In this document: piece after piece, positions 42,264-50,910 of the stretch | Layout of the letters: every line of letters begins with the position of its first letter | How positions within the stretch are numbered: the first letter of the stretch is position 1 | Source: Chryseobacterium gwangjuense | GTDB taxonomy: Bacteria; Bacteroidota; Bacteroidia; Flavobacteriales; Weeksellaceae | Assembly: GCF_021311115.1 (NCBI RefSeq) | Contig: NZ_JAJTNP010000002.1 | Coordinates: 186,001-250,000 of the forward strand | Length of the DNA: 64,000 bases | Reading direction: 5' to 3' | Notes under the pieces: generated by a model | Told to the model about the DNA's origin: nothing | Seen by the model: only the letters and a program-made list of their open reading frames with translations | The model's database searches: none | Translations under genes and position numbers: made by a program

Positions 42264-42294
42264 AAGAAAGAGGCAATTTATTCAGCCTCTTTCT
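42264..42294. terminator. Hairpin between the 42338 peptide gene and the C39 exporter
   Basis: AAGAAAGAGGC, loop, GCCTCTTTCTT: perfect 11-pair stem ending 11 bases before the exporter ATG (42253 on minus). The T tail is weak. It probably lets little transcription through, so the peptide is made in excess over its exporter. Confidence 0.6.
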
Positions 42295-42337
42295 TTAAAT
42301 GAATGTTAGATTTTCTGTTGATAATTTTAAGAAAAAC

Positions 42338-42493
42338 TTATACATACTGAGGACAAACAACAGCCGGACAGTACATTTTCGGACATCTTGGTCTGCCATC
42401 TGTTGGACAACAACTGTTTGAGCAACCAATGATTGGTCCTGCTCCCAAAATGTCTTTCATTTCGTTTCTTGCTAATTTTTTTAAATTTTTCAT
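42338..42493 (-). CDS. Second Cys-rich peptide precursor with GAG leader (bacteriocin-like)
   Basis: This 51-aa frame starts MKNLKKLARNEMKDILG and has AG at 18-19. Core after Gly19 is 32 residues, with six Cys (24, 28, 29, 37, 42, 47) plus Pro and Ile: PIIGCSNSCCPTDGRPRC and so on. Six cysteines allow three disulfides. The leader matches that of the 38400 peptide in its first seven residues and codon choice, but the cores are unrelated except for cysteines. It lies directly upstream of the C39 ABC gene on the same strand, the normal place for a cognate precursor. Too short to stand out in a routine search. Confidence 0.82.
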   Translation of the reverse strand: MKNLKKLARNEMKDILGAGPIIGCSNSCCPTDGRPRCPKMYCPAVVCPQYV

Positions 42494-42588
42494 AATACTT
42501 GAATTTGGTAATTCCCTACTCTTTTTAAGCTTTTCGGTTCCGCTTTTAATTCATTTAAAATTAATGAATTTTGATTCACGAAAATGAT

Positions 42589-44100
42589 TTAAGCCGAAAA
42601 ATCCTCGTCCTCAATCAATTCGCCAATAAAATAATAAATATCTTCACGGTCGTATTTATCCGGGAACTGATAACCATTGATTAAAATGATAGGCGTAAAA
42701 TTAATGCCTGCATTTTTATTTTCTATCCCCATATTGATGACAGGAGTAAGATTTTCATTGCTGGATGTAATTCCTGCCTTTTGTCTTACTTTACTTTCAT
42801 CTCTGGTTTCAAACCAATATTCAACAAGGTCTATAAACTCTCTTTCAAATTTATTTTTATAGGTATACATGAAATCAGAGATCAGGTGGGTGAATTTTTC
42901 ATTCTGTTGATCCGGAGAATAATTAAACCTCATCTGAACCGAAATCTCATTAGGATATTGGTGTAACAGATTTTCTGCAATTTTGTGTGCCTCTTTACAA
43001 AATCCGCAATAAGGATTAGAAACTATTGAAAGATGTAGTTTTGCATTTTTACTTCCAACAAAAAAGGTATTGTTGTCTGAAAATTCAATTTTTTCGTTGT
43101 CTAAAAGTTCTCTTTTGAAAAGATCATAATTTCTTTTAAATCTAAGGTTCTTAGCATTTGATCTTTTAAGTTCTTCTTGTTGATTCAATAAATTATTAAA
43201 AAAAGCTATTGTGAAAAACAAAGAAGCAAATATGATAATACTGATAAAAACAATTGCCAGAGAGCCTCCCCAGCTAAAATACACTTCACTTATTCCGATC
43301 TGTGACAACAAAATAAGGATAATAAGCAAGCATACTCTGCAAAAAGATTTTTCTACAAAAAACTGAACATACAAAGAATACACAATTACCAGAGTGGAAA
43401 CCAAAGCTGTTATTCTTAAAATAAACTGTGCATCCGGAAAAATAAGTCCCATAAAGGTTATTCCTAAGAAATACACCAAGCTAAAATCTGACAATTTCAG
43501 TCCTAAAACATTTGTTTTATCGGAAGAAAAAATCTTTGAACATGAACTCTGAATTGTATTTTTTGCGGCTCCTCCACAAATATTATTAACCACCGCAGAC
43601 TCCTGTCCGAATTTTTGGTTAAAAAGCTCTAACGAAATATAAACTCCAGCTAACGATAAAATATTAAAAACACTTTCGTACCAGCTGAACTGAAACAGAG
43701 AATACAGAATAATCAATCCAAAAACTGAATAAATAATGGGTTTATAACTGAAAGAGGAAGTTGTTTTTATGGCTTCTGTTTTTTCAAAAAGCAATACAAA
43801 TTCACTTGAATTTTTATAAAGCTCTTCTTTGGTTATATTTTTTATTTTGTCAGAATAAGTGGTGAATTGATCTCCCTTTTTTTTCACCAACGAAAACGAA
43901 TTGTCAACCACTGCAATATATTCTCCCGGTAATTCGTCCCAAAATTCTTTATCTAGCTCATAAGCATCATTCTTTAACCCCAAAAAATTGAGAGTATCAC
44001 TAAAAGCTAATGCCGACGGATAATTAGGATGTGAACTAAACTGAAAATAAAATTCCTGTTTATCGAGTTTAAAATAGTCTATAAGTTTTTCAAAATTCAT
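42589..44100 (-). CDS. VKOR-thioredoxin fusion with N-terminal C39-like domain
   Basis: From the ATG at 44100 the protein has 503 residues. Residues about 1-110 follow the C39 fold pattern (YPSALAFSDTLNFLGL, DELPGEYIAVVDN) but lack the catalytic Cys, so this part is probably a substrate-binding module. Membrane helices occupy about 120-310 and include a VKOR-like domain: ICGGAAKNTIQSSCSKIF (loop cysteines) and FCRVCLL (CxxC). The C-terminal DsbA/DsbC-like thioredoxin part has YCGFCKEAHK (Cys near 365 and 368) and a TP cis-proline loop (NFTPIIL). Together these parts would form disulfides and pass electrons to quinone. It lies next to the Cys-rich peptide gene. Confidence 0.88.
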   Translation of the reverse strand: MNFEKLIDYFKLDKQEFYFQFSSHPNYPSALAFSDTLNFLGLKNDAYELDKEFWDELPGEYIAVVDNSFSLVKKKGDQFTTYSDKIKNITKEELYKNSSEFVLLFEKTEAIKTTSSFSYKPIIYSVFGLIILYSLFQFSWYESVFNILSLAGVYISLELFNQKFGQESAVVNNICGGAAKNTIQSSCSKIFSSDKTNVLGLKLSDFSLVYFLGITFMGLIFPDAQFILRITALVSTLVIVYSLYVQFFVEKSFCRVCLLIILILLSQIGISEVYFSWGGSLAIVFISIIIFASLFFTIAFFNNLLNQQEELKRSNAKNLRFKRNYDLFKRELLDNEKIEFSDNNTFFVGSKNAKLHLSIVSNPYCGFCKEAHKIAENLLHQYPNEISVQMRFNYSPDQQNEKFTHLISDFMYTYKNKFEREFIDLVEYWFETRDESKVRQKAGITSSNENLTPVINMGIENKNAGINFTPIILINGYQFPDKYDREDIYYFIGELIEDEDFSA

Positions 44101-44281
44101 AAATAATTCCAAATTTTTTATGATGGTGTAATAGTTGAATGGTTGTTACTTCCCCGTTAATTACCTACTAAGAAGTAAATCGGATAAATATACTGCTTTC
44201 ATTCAAAATATTTCTAAAATAAAGGAATTATTCTGTGTTAATTTTAAGAAACTTAATTAAATAATTGATTTCTAATAAATT

Positions 44282-45325
44282 TTAAAACAATCTCAGTTGT
44301 TGTTCTTTCGTTCCGGTAAAATTTTCTGTGGATAATTTCGGAAACTCTTTTCCTGCAAAGAACTTTTTTCTGCCTATTTTAAAGGTATTGTGAATCATTT
44401 CTGCAATATTACCATCGCCTTTCTGGCGATCAAAATATCTTTTTTCACCTAACTTTCCTCCTCTCATGGAACGGATCAGATTTAACACTTTCTGGGCGCG
44501 ATCTGGAAAGCTCGCCTCGATCCACTGTACAAAAACAGGTTCTACAGTATCATTGAGTCTGACCAAAGTATATCCAAAACTTTTAGCCCCGGCTTCTGAA
44601 ATACTTTTTAGAATATTCAATGGTTCATCACTATTCAATCCTGGAATTATAGGAGCTACCATAACATGTACAGGAATATTATTTTCCGAAAGAACTTTTA
44701 CCGCTTTCAGTTTATTTTTTGAAGAACTTGTTCTGGGTTCCATTTTTCTTCGCAAATCTTCGTTCATGGTGGGAATGCTTAACGAAACGGAAACCAGATT
44801 TTGTTCAGCCAAAGGTTTTAAAATATCCAAATCTCTTAAAACAAGAGCATTTTTTGTCAGAATATTCACCGGATGTCTGTAATCTAAACATATCTGCAGC
44901 ATCTTTCTTGTAATTTCAAATTGTCTTTCTGCAGGCTGATAACAATCCGTATTTCCGGAAAGTAAAATAGGTGCCGGTTTATACCCTTTTTTACGGAAAA
45001 ATTTCTCTAATAATTCCGGAGCATTTTTCTTGACCATGATCTTTCTTTCAAAATCTACTCCTGCACTATATCCCCAATATTCATGCGTTGGTCTTGCAAA
45101 ACAATACGAACATCCATGCTCACATCCCTGATAAGGATTCATAGAATACTCCATCGGCAAGTCTTCACTTTTCACCTGATTCACAATGGTTTTCGGAAAC
45201 ACTTCGGTAAAAGTAGTTTTAACCGTTTCCAACTCTTCATCATCAGGTTCAAAAGTATATCTGTCGAAACGGTTGATAACATTTCGCTGCGCGCCTTGAC
45301 CTTTTATACTATTTTCGTTCTGCAT
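44282..45325 (-). CDS. PA0069-family radical SAM protein
   Basis: The start at 45325 (MQNENSIKGQGAQRN) is preferred: the longer frame would include a terminator hairpin and a hydrophobic string with no parallel in the family. The 347-aa protein has the cluster motif NPYQGCEHGCSYCFARPTHEYWG (Cys68, 72, 75) and the SPL-like layout, with LSGNTDCYQPAERQFEITRKML and RMEPRTSS-like segments. The family is related to spore photoproduct lyase but lacks a known reaction. It probably repairs or modifies nucleic acid. Monocistronic. Confidence 0.9.
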   Translation of the reverse strand: MQNENSIKGQGAQRNVINRFDRYTFEPDDEELETVKTTFTEVFPKTIVNQVKSEDLPMEYSMNPYQGCEHGCSYCFARPTHEYWGYSAGVDFERKIMVKKNAPELLEKFFRKKGYKPAPILLSGNTDCYQPAERQFEITRKMLQICLDYRHPVNILTKNALVLRDLDILKPLAEQNLVSVSLSIPTMNEDLRRKMEPRTSSSKNKLKAVKVLSENNIPVHVMVAPIIPGLNSDEPLNILKSISEAGAKSFGYTLVRLNDTVEPVFVQWIEASFPDRAQKVLNLIRSMRGGKLGEKRYFDRQKGDGNIAEMIHNTFKIGRKKFFAGKEFPKLSTENFTGTKEQQLRLF

Positions 45326-45391
45326 TTCAGATGTAAAATTAGAATGGAAGTTTTTGAAAATAATGAGTTTTAACACTAAAGTTTTCCACAA

Positions 45392-45421
45392 AAAAACCGA
45401 CCCTTTCAAAAGGACCGGTTT
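45392..45421 (-). terminator. Terminator after the 45449 gene
   Basis: On minus AAAACCGGTCCTTT, TG, AAAGGGTCGGTTTT (two G-T pairs), followed by T residues. It lies within the frame extension of the radical SAM gene, which argues against that longer start. Confidence 0.75.
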
Positions 45422-45448
45422 TAAACATAATTTAAATATATTCTTTTA

Positions 45449-45643
45449 CTACTTCAATGCATAAAACTCTACCCCATGATAATCCTCATCATGATTTTTT
45501 CCATCAAAATGTCTGTGATAATCTGAGTAGGTGTCACTATATTTTTTATCTTTTTTTGTCAATATTTTTTTAATACTTATTAAACTTAATACTGCCAAAA
45601 AGCCAACTCCTCCTGCCAGTAATACTCCAACTTCTTTTTTCAT
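45449..45643 (-). CDS. Small membrane-anchored protein, unknown
   Basis: The 64-aa product has one membrane helix (VGVLLAGGVGFLAVLSLISI, residues about 5-24), a basic flank (KKILTKKDKK), and a His/Asp/Tyr-rich tail (HRHFDGKNHDEDYHGVEFY). The tail could bind a metal, but this is only suggested by composition. No family recognised. Single gene between two terminators; translation starts 45643. Confidence 0.6.
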   Translation of the reverse strand: MKKEVGVLLAGGVGFLAVLSLISIKKILTKKDKKYSDTYSDYHRHFDGKNHDEDYHGVEFYALK

Positions 45644-45805
45644 ATTCTCGTTTGATTTATTTTACTAATTCTTACAAAAAGTATACCTATTATTATTTTT
45701 AAATTATAAATTTTGTTAACATTGCTATCCGTTAAAGTATGGGTTTAATAACTACCTAATAGATATAAATGGTTTAATTCTTGTAGTAACTATAAAAAAA
45801 TAATT

Positions 45806-46156
45806 ATGGAAAACGCAGACAACATAGACAGAATGGCGACCCTGAGTCAGGTCATGACAAAGCTCAAAGAAAGGGGCATAGACAAAGAGTTAAGAATGAA
45901 TGAGCAGGGTGAAATGAAATTTGAAAACTCTGACAGAAATTATGTGTCGTCCGATTTAATTATCCTAAAAACGTATCGTTTCGAAGGAGACAGCAGCCCG
46001 GATGACAATGCTGTTCTTTATGTGGTAAAAGATAACATGGGAAATCAGGGTATGATTATTGATTCTTACGGAGCAGACAGCAACTATTCCGGTGAAAAAT
46101 TCGATAATTTTTTAAGAAATATTCCTGTAGAAGAAATTGATGATTATAATTTTTAA
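45806..46156 (+). CDS. Conserved Bacteroidota small protein (often labelled phosphoribosylpyrophosphate synthetase, without motif support)
   Basis: The 116-aa protein starts DNIDRMATLSQVMTKLKERG and ends in VEEIDDYNF. Similar small proteins in the phylum are sometimes annotated as PRPP synthetases, but the PRPP-binding loop of that enzyme is absent, so the label is probably an error that spread. The sequence predicts a small soluble alpha/beta protein with many acidic residues. A terminator follows that overlaps the stop of the convergent AsmA-like gene. Function unknown. Confidence 0.7.
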   Translation: MENADNIDRMATLSQVMTKLKERGIDKELRMNEQGEMKFENSDRNYVSSDLIILKTYRFEGDSSPDDNAVLYVVKDNMGNQGMIIDSYGADSNYSGEKFDNFLRNIPVEEIDDYNF

Positions 46157-46167
46157 AAGATATACAA

Positions 46168-46203
46168 CTCCTGAAATTATTCTGTTTCGGGAGTTTCTTT
46201 TTT
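46168..46203 (+). terminator. Terminator after the 45806 gene
   Basis: AACTCCTGAAA, loop TTATTCTG, TTTCGGGAGTT with G-T pair, then TTCTTTTTTC. Overlaps the end of the convergent AsmA-like gene. Confidence 0.75.
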
Positions 46204-48828
46204 CTTAAACACATTCTTTAAAAATCCTTTTTTCTTCCCTTTAGGAGGAATGTCTTCTTTGTGTTTTTGCTCTTTTGAGTTGTTAACCTCCTGCTTCAAT
46301 TCATTTACAGAATGCTTCATATCCTTAACTGCAGAAACAGTCTTCTTTACTTTAGCTTCTGTTTTATCTGCATTTTTCCCAATTAAGGTTTTCTTTAATC
46401 CATCTTCAATTCCTCTCCAAAAGAGATTAAAGAATGATTTCGTAGGATCTCTTTCTATATTTTCAACAGCAACCTCTTCCGGGAATTTTCCGGAATTAGA
46501 CTTGATAAATAAATTGGCAACAGCGGTAAGAACTCCTTTCTTTTCATGATTATGCTTATTCAGAATAGCGATCTTAAGATCTTTATGTTTTAAATTGAAA
46601 GTCCCGTTCAGTTCTTTAGGATTCCCTTTGAAATTAAAAAGCATCTCTTGAATGGTTCCGGAAGTCGCTGTCACATGTAAATAGGGTCTGATAAAAGGGT
46701 TTATTCCCTGAACCGGAAGATTAGTTGTCCTTCCTGAAATAGCAAAAACATCATTCGGATTCGCAACATCGAAATTCCAATTGACAGCCAATGGCGAAAG
46801 GTTCATAAATGAACAATTGATCTTAATATCTACCCGTGATGATTTCCCTTTTGTTTTTGCTGAATTCAGATTTTTAACATTCATATTAAAATTGCTGAAA
46901 GTAAGCTTTCCCGGACCTGCACTTTCTGGAGTATCTTCTTCGTATACCAAAACCGAATTCTTTACATCCAGATTATTGATTCGCATAGGAAATTTTATGG
47001 ATCTTAGCATTTTAGAGTACAAAGCTTTTTCTTTCGGATCATCGTTCGGTATTTTACTCCTGAAAATATTGGCATCTGCAGACTGAACCAGCATGTTAGA
47101 AGCGTTGATAAATTTATCCTTTGAAAATAGACCCCAGCTTCCGTTCGCCAAAATTTGCGTTACTTTTAAGTCATACAAATCTCTTTCCACCGGAATCATT
47201 TTGATAAACTTCGCTCTGGAGACCAAAGGTTTCATCGCAAAATGATCCAATTTAATTTTATCACTCCCCAATTCAACATTAGCAACAGTCATGTTATAAA
47301 ATTGGGTTTTGTATGCAAAATTCTTTGTTGAAATGGCATATGTTTTTACATCAAACGCCAATCCTGAGCCATCCGTTTTTTGTTTGATTTCCAATTGATG
47401 TATAGAGGCATTCAAATCATTGAATTTTAAAGGCTGATTTCCTTTTTCATAGACAATATTTGAATTCTTTAGTGTTACCTTCTTTACCATGAGAGGAAAC
47501 TGGATTCCTTTTATCTCTGACTTTTTTTGTCCTGTTTTTTCCTGTGCCTTAACGAATCCACTGACGCGATCGATCAATGCGTCATTGACATCAAGATTTA
47601 ATTTTTTATCAACAACTTCCCATTTACTAATTATAAAAGCAAGCTGATTTACTTTCAAATTTGTAGCCGTTTTAGCGGATGTAATTGCAAGATTTCTAAA
47701 TGTGCCTTGTTTAGGAGTCAATCCAAAACTTTCACAAACAATGTTTTCAGCATTAGAATAAGCAATACCTCTTCCTGTAATGTTAAAATCTTTATATCGT
47801 ACAGGAATCATTTCTTCCGAAGTTTCTTTACTGAATTTTAATTGTGTTACATTAAGGTTCAGTTCTTTAGCAGAAAAAAGCTTATTTCCATCAGGTTTTA
47901 AAACCTGAACGGTTGCATTCTCCAGCTTGATTCCGTTGAGATTAACGTCAAAATCGATTGGCTTTTTAGGGTTTGCTTTTGCCGCATTGGCTGTATAAAT
48001 AATCAAATCAGGATCCTGAAAAAAAGCTTGAGAAAGTGAGATGGTATTCTTTTTTAAAACAACATCTTTAAAATCCATTTTAGGAATATTGAACTGAAAA
48101 AGCTGTTTTTTCTGAGGATAATTTTGTGTAAACTGATCAAAGGTAATCATCGGATCCAACCTGAAATTTTCCACAGACATTTGCCCGTTTGATGTCGTGA
48201 TCTTATCTATTTTCAGGGCATAAATATCATCCGGCTGAAAGAAAAAATCTGTTCCTTTAATACTATAACGGTCAAACACTACCGGAAGTTTATTTTCAAC
48301 GGATTCTTCTGTCATTTGTAGGTTTTCAACGTACAGATCAAGTTGACTCACCTTCAAAAACGGCTGTTTTGTATGTCTGAAAATGGTAATTGTTCCTTTA
48401 TTAATTGTTATATTCTCAAACATGACGGGATTTTTCTTTTTGCCCGTCTTTTTATCAATAGGTTTAGCCAGAATAATATTAAGATTAGGCTTTCCCAACA
48501 AAAGATCTGTTGAACTTATCTTTTTGTTAAAAACAGCATCAAAAATTCCAAAACGGCTTATTTTTAAGGTATCGACTGTTCCCTGAATTCCTATAACTTC
48601 AGTATTTTGAGGATTTTTATTATTAACCGTAATTCCAGTCACAAAAATATTCCCGGTGGTAAGATCCACATCCAATGTTTTATAAGTAACCTTATAATCC
48701 GTATTTTTTTTGATATAATCGGGAAGCTTGTTTTTAAGCCAAAAATTAAACCCGAAGTTAGCTAGCAAAACAATCCCAAGTAGTATTGCAGTTGTCATCA
48801 AAAACTTTTTTACCCAGGATTTTTTCAT
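46177..48828 (-). CDS. AsmA/DUF748-like large periplasmic protein
   Basis: The 883-aa product starts with one membrane anchor (VKKFLMTTAILLGIVLLANFGF) and then a long beta-rich region. It has the feature KNTDYKVTYKTLDVDLTTGNIFVTGITVNN of AsmA-like proteins, and repeats of the type NLDVNDALID and GISLPNLV-like. Near the end GTFNLKHKDLKIAI and a Lys/Glu-rich tail (about 830-883) lie. AsmA-clan proteins bridge inner and outer membrane and are thought to move phospholipids. Homologues in Bacteroidota are often called hypothetical. The last codons overlap the convergent terminator. Confidence 0.72.
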   Translation of the reverse strand: MKKSWVKKFLMTTAILLGIVLLANFGFNFWLKNKLPDYIKKNTDYKVTYKTLDVDLTTGNIFVTGITVNNKNPQNTEVIGIQGTVDTLKISRFGIFDAVFNKKISSTDLLLGKPNLNIILAKPIDKKTGKKKNPVMFENITINKGTITIFRHTKQPFLKVSQLDLYVENLQMTEESVENKLPVVFDRYSIKGTDFFFQPDDIYALKIDKITTSNGQMSVENFRLDPMITFDQFTQNYPQKKQLFQFNIPKMDFKDVVLKKNTISLSQAFFQDPDLIIYTANAAKANPKKPIDFDVNLNGIKLENATVQVLKPDGNKLFSAKELNLNVTQLKFSKETSEEMIPVRYKDFNITGRGIAYSNAENIVCESFGLTPKQGTFRNLAITSAKTATNLKVNQLAFIISKWEVVDKKLNLDVNDALIDRVSGFVKAQEKTGQKKSEIKGIQFPLMVKKVTLKNSNIVYEKGNQPLKFNDLNASIHQLEIKQKTDGSGLAFDVKTYAISTKNFAYKTQFYNMTVANVELGSDKIKLDHFAMKPLVSRAKFIKMIPVERDLYDLKVTQILANGSWGLFSKDKFINASNMLVQSADANIFRSKIPNDDPKEKALYSKMLRSIKFPMRINNLDVKNSVLVYEEDTPESAGPGKLTFSNFNMNVKNLNSAKTKGKSSRVDIKINCSFMNLSPLAVNWNFDVANPNDVFAISGRTTNLPVQGINPFIRPYLHVTATSGTIQEMLFNFKGNPKELNGTFNLKHKDLKIAILNKHNHEKKGVLTAVANLFIKSNSGKFPEEVAVENIERDPTKSFFNLFWRGIEDGLKKTLIGKNADKTEAKVKKTVSAVKDMKHSVNELKQEVNNSKEQKHKEDIPPKGKKKGFLKNVFKKKETPETE

Positions 48829-48856
48829 AATTGTGATTTGGTTTATTCTATTTTCT

Positions 48857-49654
48857 TCAATTCCTCACATGCAGTTCTATTACATACCCTTCATGACCTC
48901 TTACATTAATAAAATTTCCACCTTCAAAACCAAGATACTGCCCTTTAATTCCAGTCAGTTTTCCAGTGAACTCAGGTTTTTTATCTAAAGTAAATGAACT
49001 TACTTTTCCCGGTTTTTCGAAAGGGTAATCGAACTTCCAAAGTTCTTCTCCTTCACTGTAGAATTTTTGAAAATCCTCAGGGAAATATTCTTTTATTTTT
49101 TGCTGAAAATTTGCCAGATCTATTTCATCTTCAAAATCATCCTGAAGCATTTTTCTCCAGTTGGTTTTATCAGGAAGATGTTCTTTTAATGCAACTTCTA
49201 TCATTCCGGCTTCATAGCGGTTTTCCGTTCTTGCAATAGGCAGTGCAAAAGTTGCGCCCTGATCGATCCATCTCGTAGGAATTTGTGTATTTCGGGTTAC
49301 TCCAACTTTTACATCTCCTGTATAAGCTAAATATACGGTGTGCGGCTGTAGCTGTATTTCTTTTTCAACCTCAAGATCACGTTCTGCAATTCCTAAATGC
49401 GCTGTTGAAAGCTCAGGACGAATGATTGTACCACTTGCATAAGGACTTTCAAAAAAACAGCTTTTACAAAACCCCATTCTGTAGATAGGTTTATTTTCAC
49501 CGCAATTGACACACTGAAAACCCGTATGTTTTATCGTTAGTTCTTTACCCAACAATTCATTCATGTGAATTAAATCTCCGGAAAGATTAAGATAATATTG
49601 AATCGGCTCATCATTGAAGCTCGTCATTTTTAAAATTTGCCCTTGAAACTGCAT
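48857..49654 (-). CDS. DUF2797 family protein with zinc ribbon
   Basis: The 265-aa cytoplasmic protein contains a four-Cys ribbon CVNCGENKPIYRMGFCKSC (about 48-66), then VYLAYTGDVKVGVTRNTQIPTRWIDQG (about 110-136), the core of DUF2797. The CxxC pairs should bind zinc. The V-Y-L-A-Y ... V-G-V-T-R string resembles the start of GIY-YIG nucleases, but I cannot confirm a catalytic set. It lies 28 bases before the AsmA-like gene, same strand, so they may share a transcript. Role unknown, possibly RNA- or DNA-related. Confidence 0.82.
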   Translation of the reverse strand: MQFQGQILKMTSFNDEPIQYYLNLSGDLIHMNELLGKELTIKHTGFQCVNCGENKPIYRMGFCKSCFFESPYASGTIIRPELSTAHLGIAERDLEVEKEIQLQPHTVYLAYTGDVKVGVTRNTQIPTRWIDQGATFALPIARTENRYEAGMIEVALKEHLPDKTNWRKMLQDDFEDEIDLANFQQKIKEYFPEDFQKFYSEGEELWKFDYPFEKPGKVSSFTLDKKPEFTGKLTGIKGQYLGFEGGNFINVRGHEGYVIELHVRN

Positions 49655-49718
49655 AATATTTAATAGTATTACTTTTTTAAGTAAATTTAATGATTTAAAA
49701 TTTGAAAACTTAAATTTA

Positions 49719-49726
49719 TAGTTTTG
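49719..49726 (+). promoter_or_regulatory. Putative -7 box of the epimerase gene
   Basis: TAGTTTTG fits TANNTTTG and lies 19 bases before the ATG at 49746. TTTG at 49701-49704 is present but the 14-base spacer is too short. Confidence 0.4.
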
Positions 49727-49745
49727 TAAAAGTAAAAAAACGCAA

Positions 49746-50777
49746 ATGAATTATCTTGTTACAGGAGGAAGTGGTTTTATTGGTTCTCATTTGGTTGAAC
49801 GATTATTAAAAAATGGACATTCTGTCATAAACATTGACAACTTCGATGATTTTTACGATTATAAAATAAAAATCAGGAATACTTTAGAATCTATTGGCAA
49901 TAATTCTGATTTTAAGTTTTCAGATAAGAAAAGTGATTTAATAAAGCTTGCATCCATTACCGAATCTCCTAATTATAAGATTTACATTGAAGATATCCGT
50001 AATAAAGATACGTTAAAAACCATATTTAAAGACCATTCCGTTGATCTGATCATTCATTTAGCCGCTTTGGCTGGAGTTCGCCCTTCAATAGAAAGACCTC
50101 TAGACTATGAAGAAGTGAATATCAAAGGAACAATGAATCTTTGGGAACTTTGTAAAGAATTCAATATCAATAAATTCATTAACGCTTCTTCATCAAGCGT
50201 CTATGGAAACAACGAAAAAATTCCTTTTGCAGAAACCGACAATGTTGACCATCCGATATCTCCTTACGCAGCTACCAAAAGATGCGTGGAGGTTCTTGGG
50301 CACGTCTATCATAATTTATACAATTTAGATTGCATTCATCTTCGTTTTTTCACGGTGTATGGTCCAAGACAAAGACCGGATCTTGCCATCTATAAATTTA
50401 CAAAACTCATCGTTGAAGGGAAAGAAATACCTTTTTACGGGGAAGGAAATACTTCCAGAGATTATACTTATATCGATGATATTATCGACGGAATTACCAA
50501 ATCTGTCAATTATATAGAAAACAATTCAAATATCTACGAAATCATCAACCTTGGAGAAAGTGAGGTCGTTAGTTTAAGCGAGATGCTTTCTACCCTAGAA
50601 AACACGCTTAAAAAATCTGCCATTAAAAAAAATCTGCCAATGCAACCCGGCGATGTCCTCAAAACTAGTGCAGATATTACAAAAGCTAGGACATTAATTG
50701 ACTATAAACCTGACACCAACTTCCAAAATGGCATAAAAAAATTTGTGGAATGGTTTTTGAGAAATGACATCCCATAA
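49746..50777 (+). CDS. NAD-dependent nucleotide-sugar epimerase (UDP-glucuronate 4-epimerase-like)
   Basis: The 343-aa extended SDR protein has TGGSGFIGSH (6-15), the IDNFDDFYDYKIK segment typical of the UDP-glucuronate epimerase group, a catalytic Ser (about 149-151 in NASSSSVYG) and Y174-x3-K178 (SPYAATK). FTVYGPRQRPD and SRDYTYIDDI follow. The reaction is probably inversion at C4 of UDP-glucuronate, for capsule or lipopolysaccharide, but UDP-glucose epimerases have a similar plan. It stands alone, with no glycosyltransferase nearby. Confidence 0.88.
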   Translation: MNYLVTGGSGFIGSHLVERLLKNGHSVINIDNFDDFYDYKIKIRNTLESIGNNSDFKFSDKKSDLIKLASITESPNYKIYIEDIRNKDTLKTIFKDHSVDLIIHLAALAGVRPSIERPLDYEEVNIKGTMNLWELCKEFNINKFINASSSSVYGNNEKIPFAETDNVDHPISPYAATKRCVEVLGHVYHNLYNLDCIHLRFFTVYGPRQRPDLAIYKFTKLIVEGKEIPFYGEGNTSRDYTYIDDIIDGITKSVNYIENNSNIYEIINLGESEVVSLSEMLSTLENTLKKSAIKKNLPMQPGDVLKTSADITKARTLIDYKPDTNFQNGIKKFVEWFLRNDIP

Positions 50778-50885
50778 GTCTTCAATAACGATTGGAAAGC
50801 AGTCTATACAAAGGAGAATGAACAAAAATTAATAAAAAGAGTTGAAAATCAAGTATAAAAAAGCATATAATATAAGCTATTTTTA

Positions 50886-50893
50886 TACTTTTG
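50886..50893 (+). promoter_or_regulatory. Putative -7 box of the DUF2795 gene
   Basis: TACTTTTG, exact TANNTTTG, 17 bases before the ATG at 50911. The preceding 100 bases hold no other feature. Confidence 0.5.
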
Positions 50894-50910
50894 CAAAAAA
50901 TTAGAAAATT

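Noticed and set aside
44113..44281. Third GG-leader peptide gene upstream of the VKOR fusion
   Set aside because: Only a 13-codon frame (ATG then stop) found there; no leader-like sequence.
44466..44882. Antisense frame (138 codons) in the radical SAM gene
   Set aside because: Shadow of a conserved gene; no start context or family.
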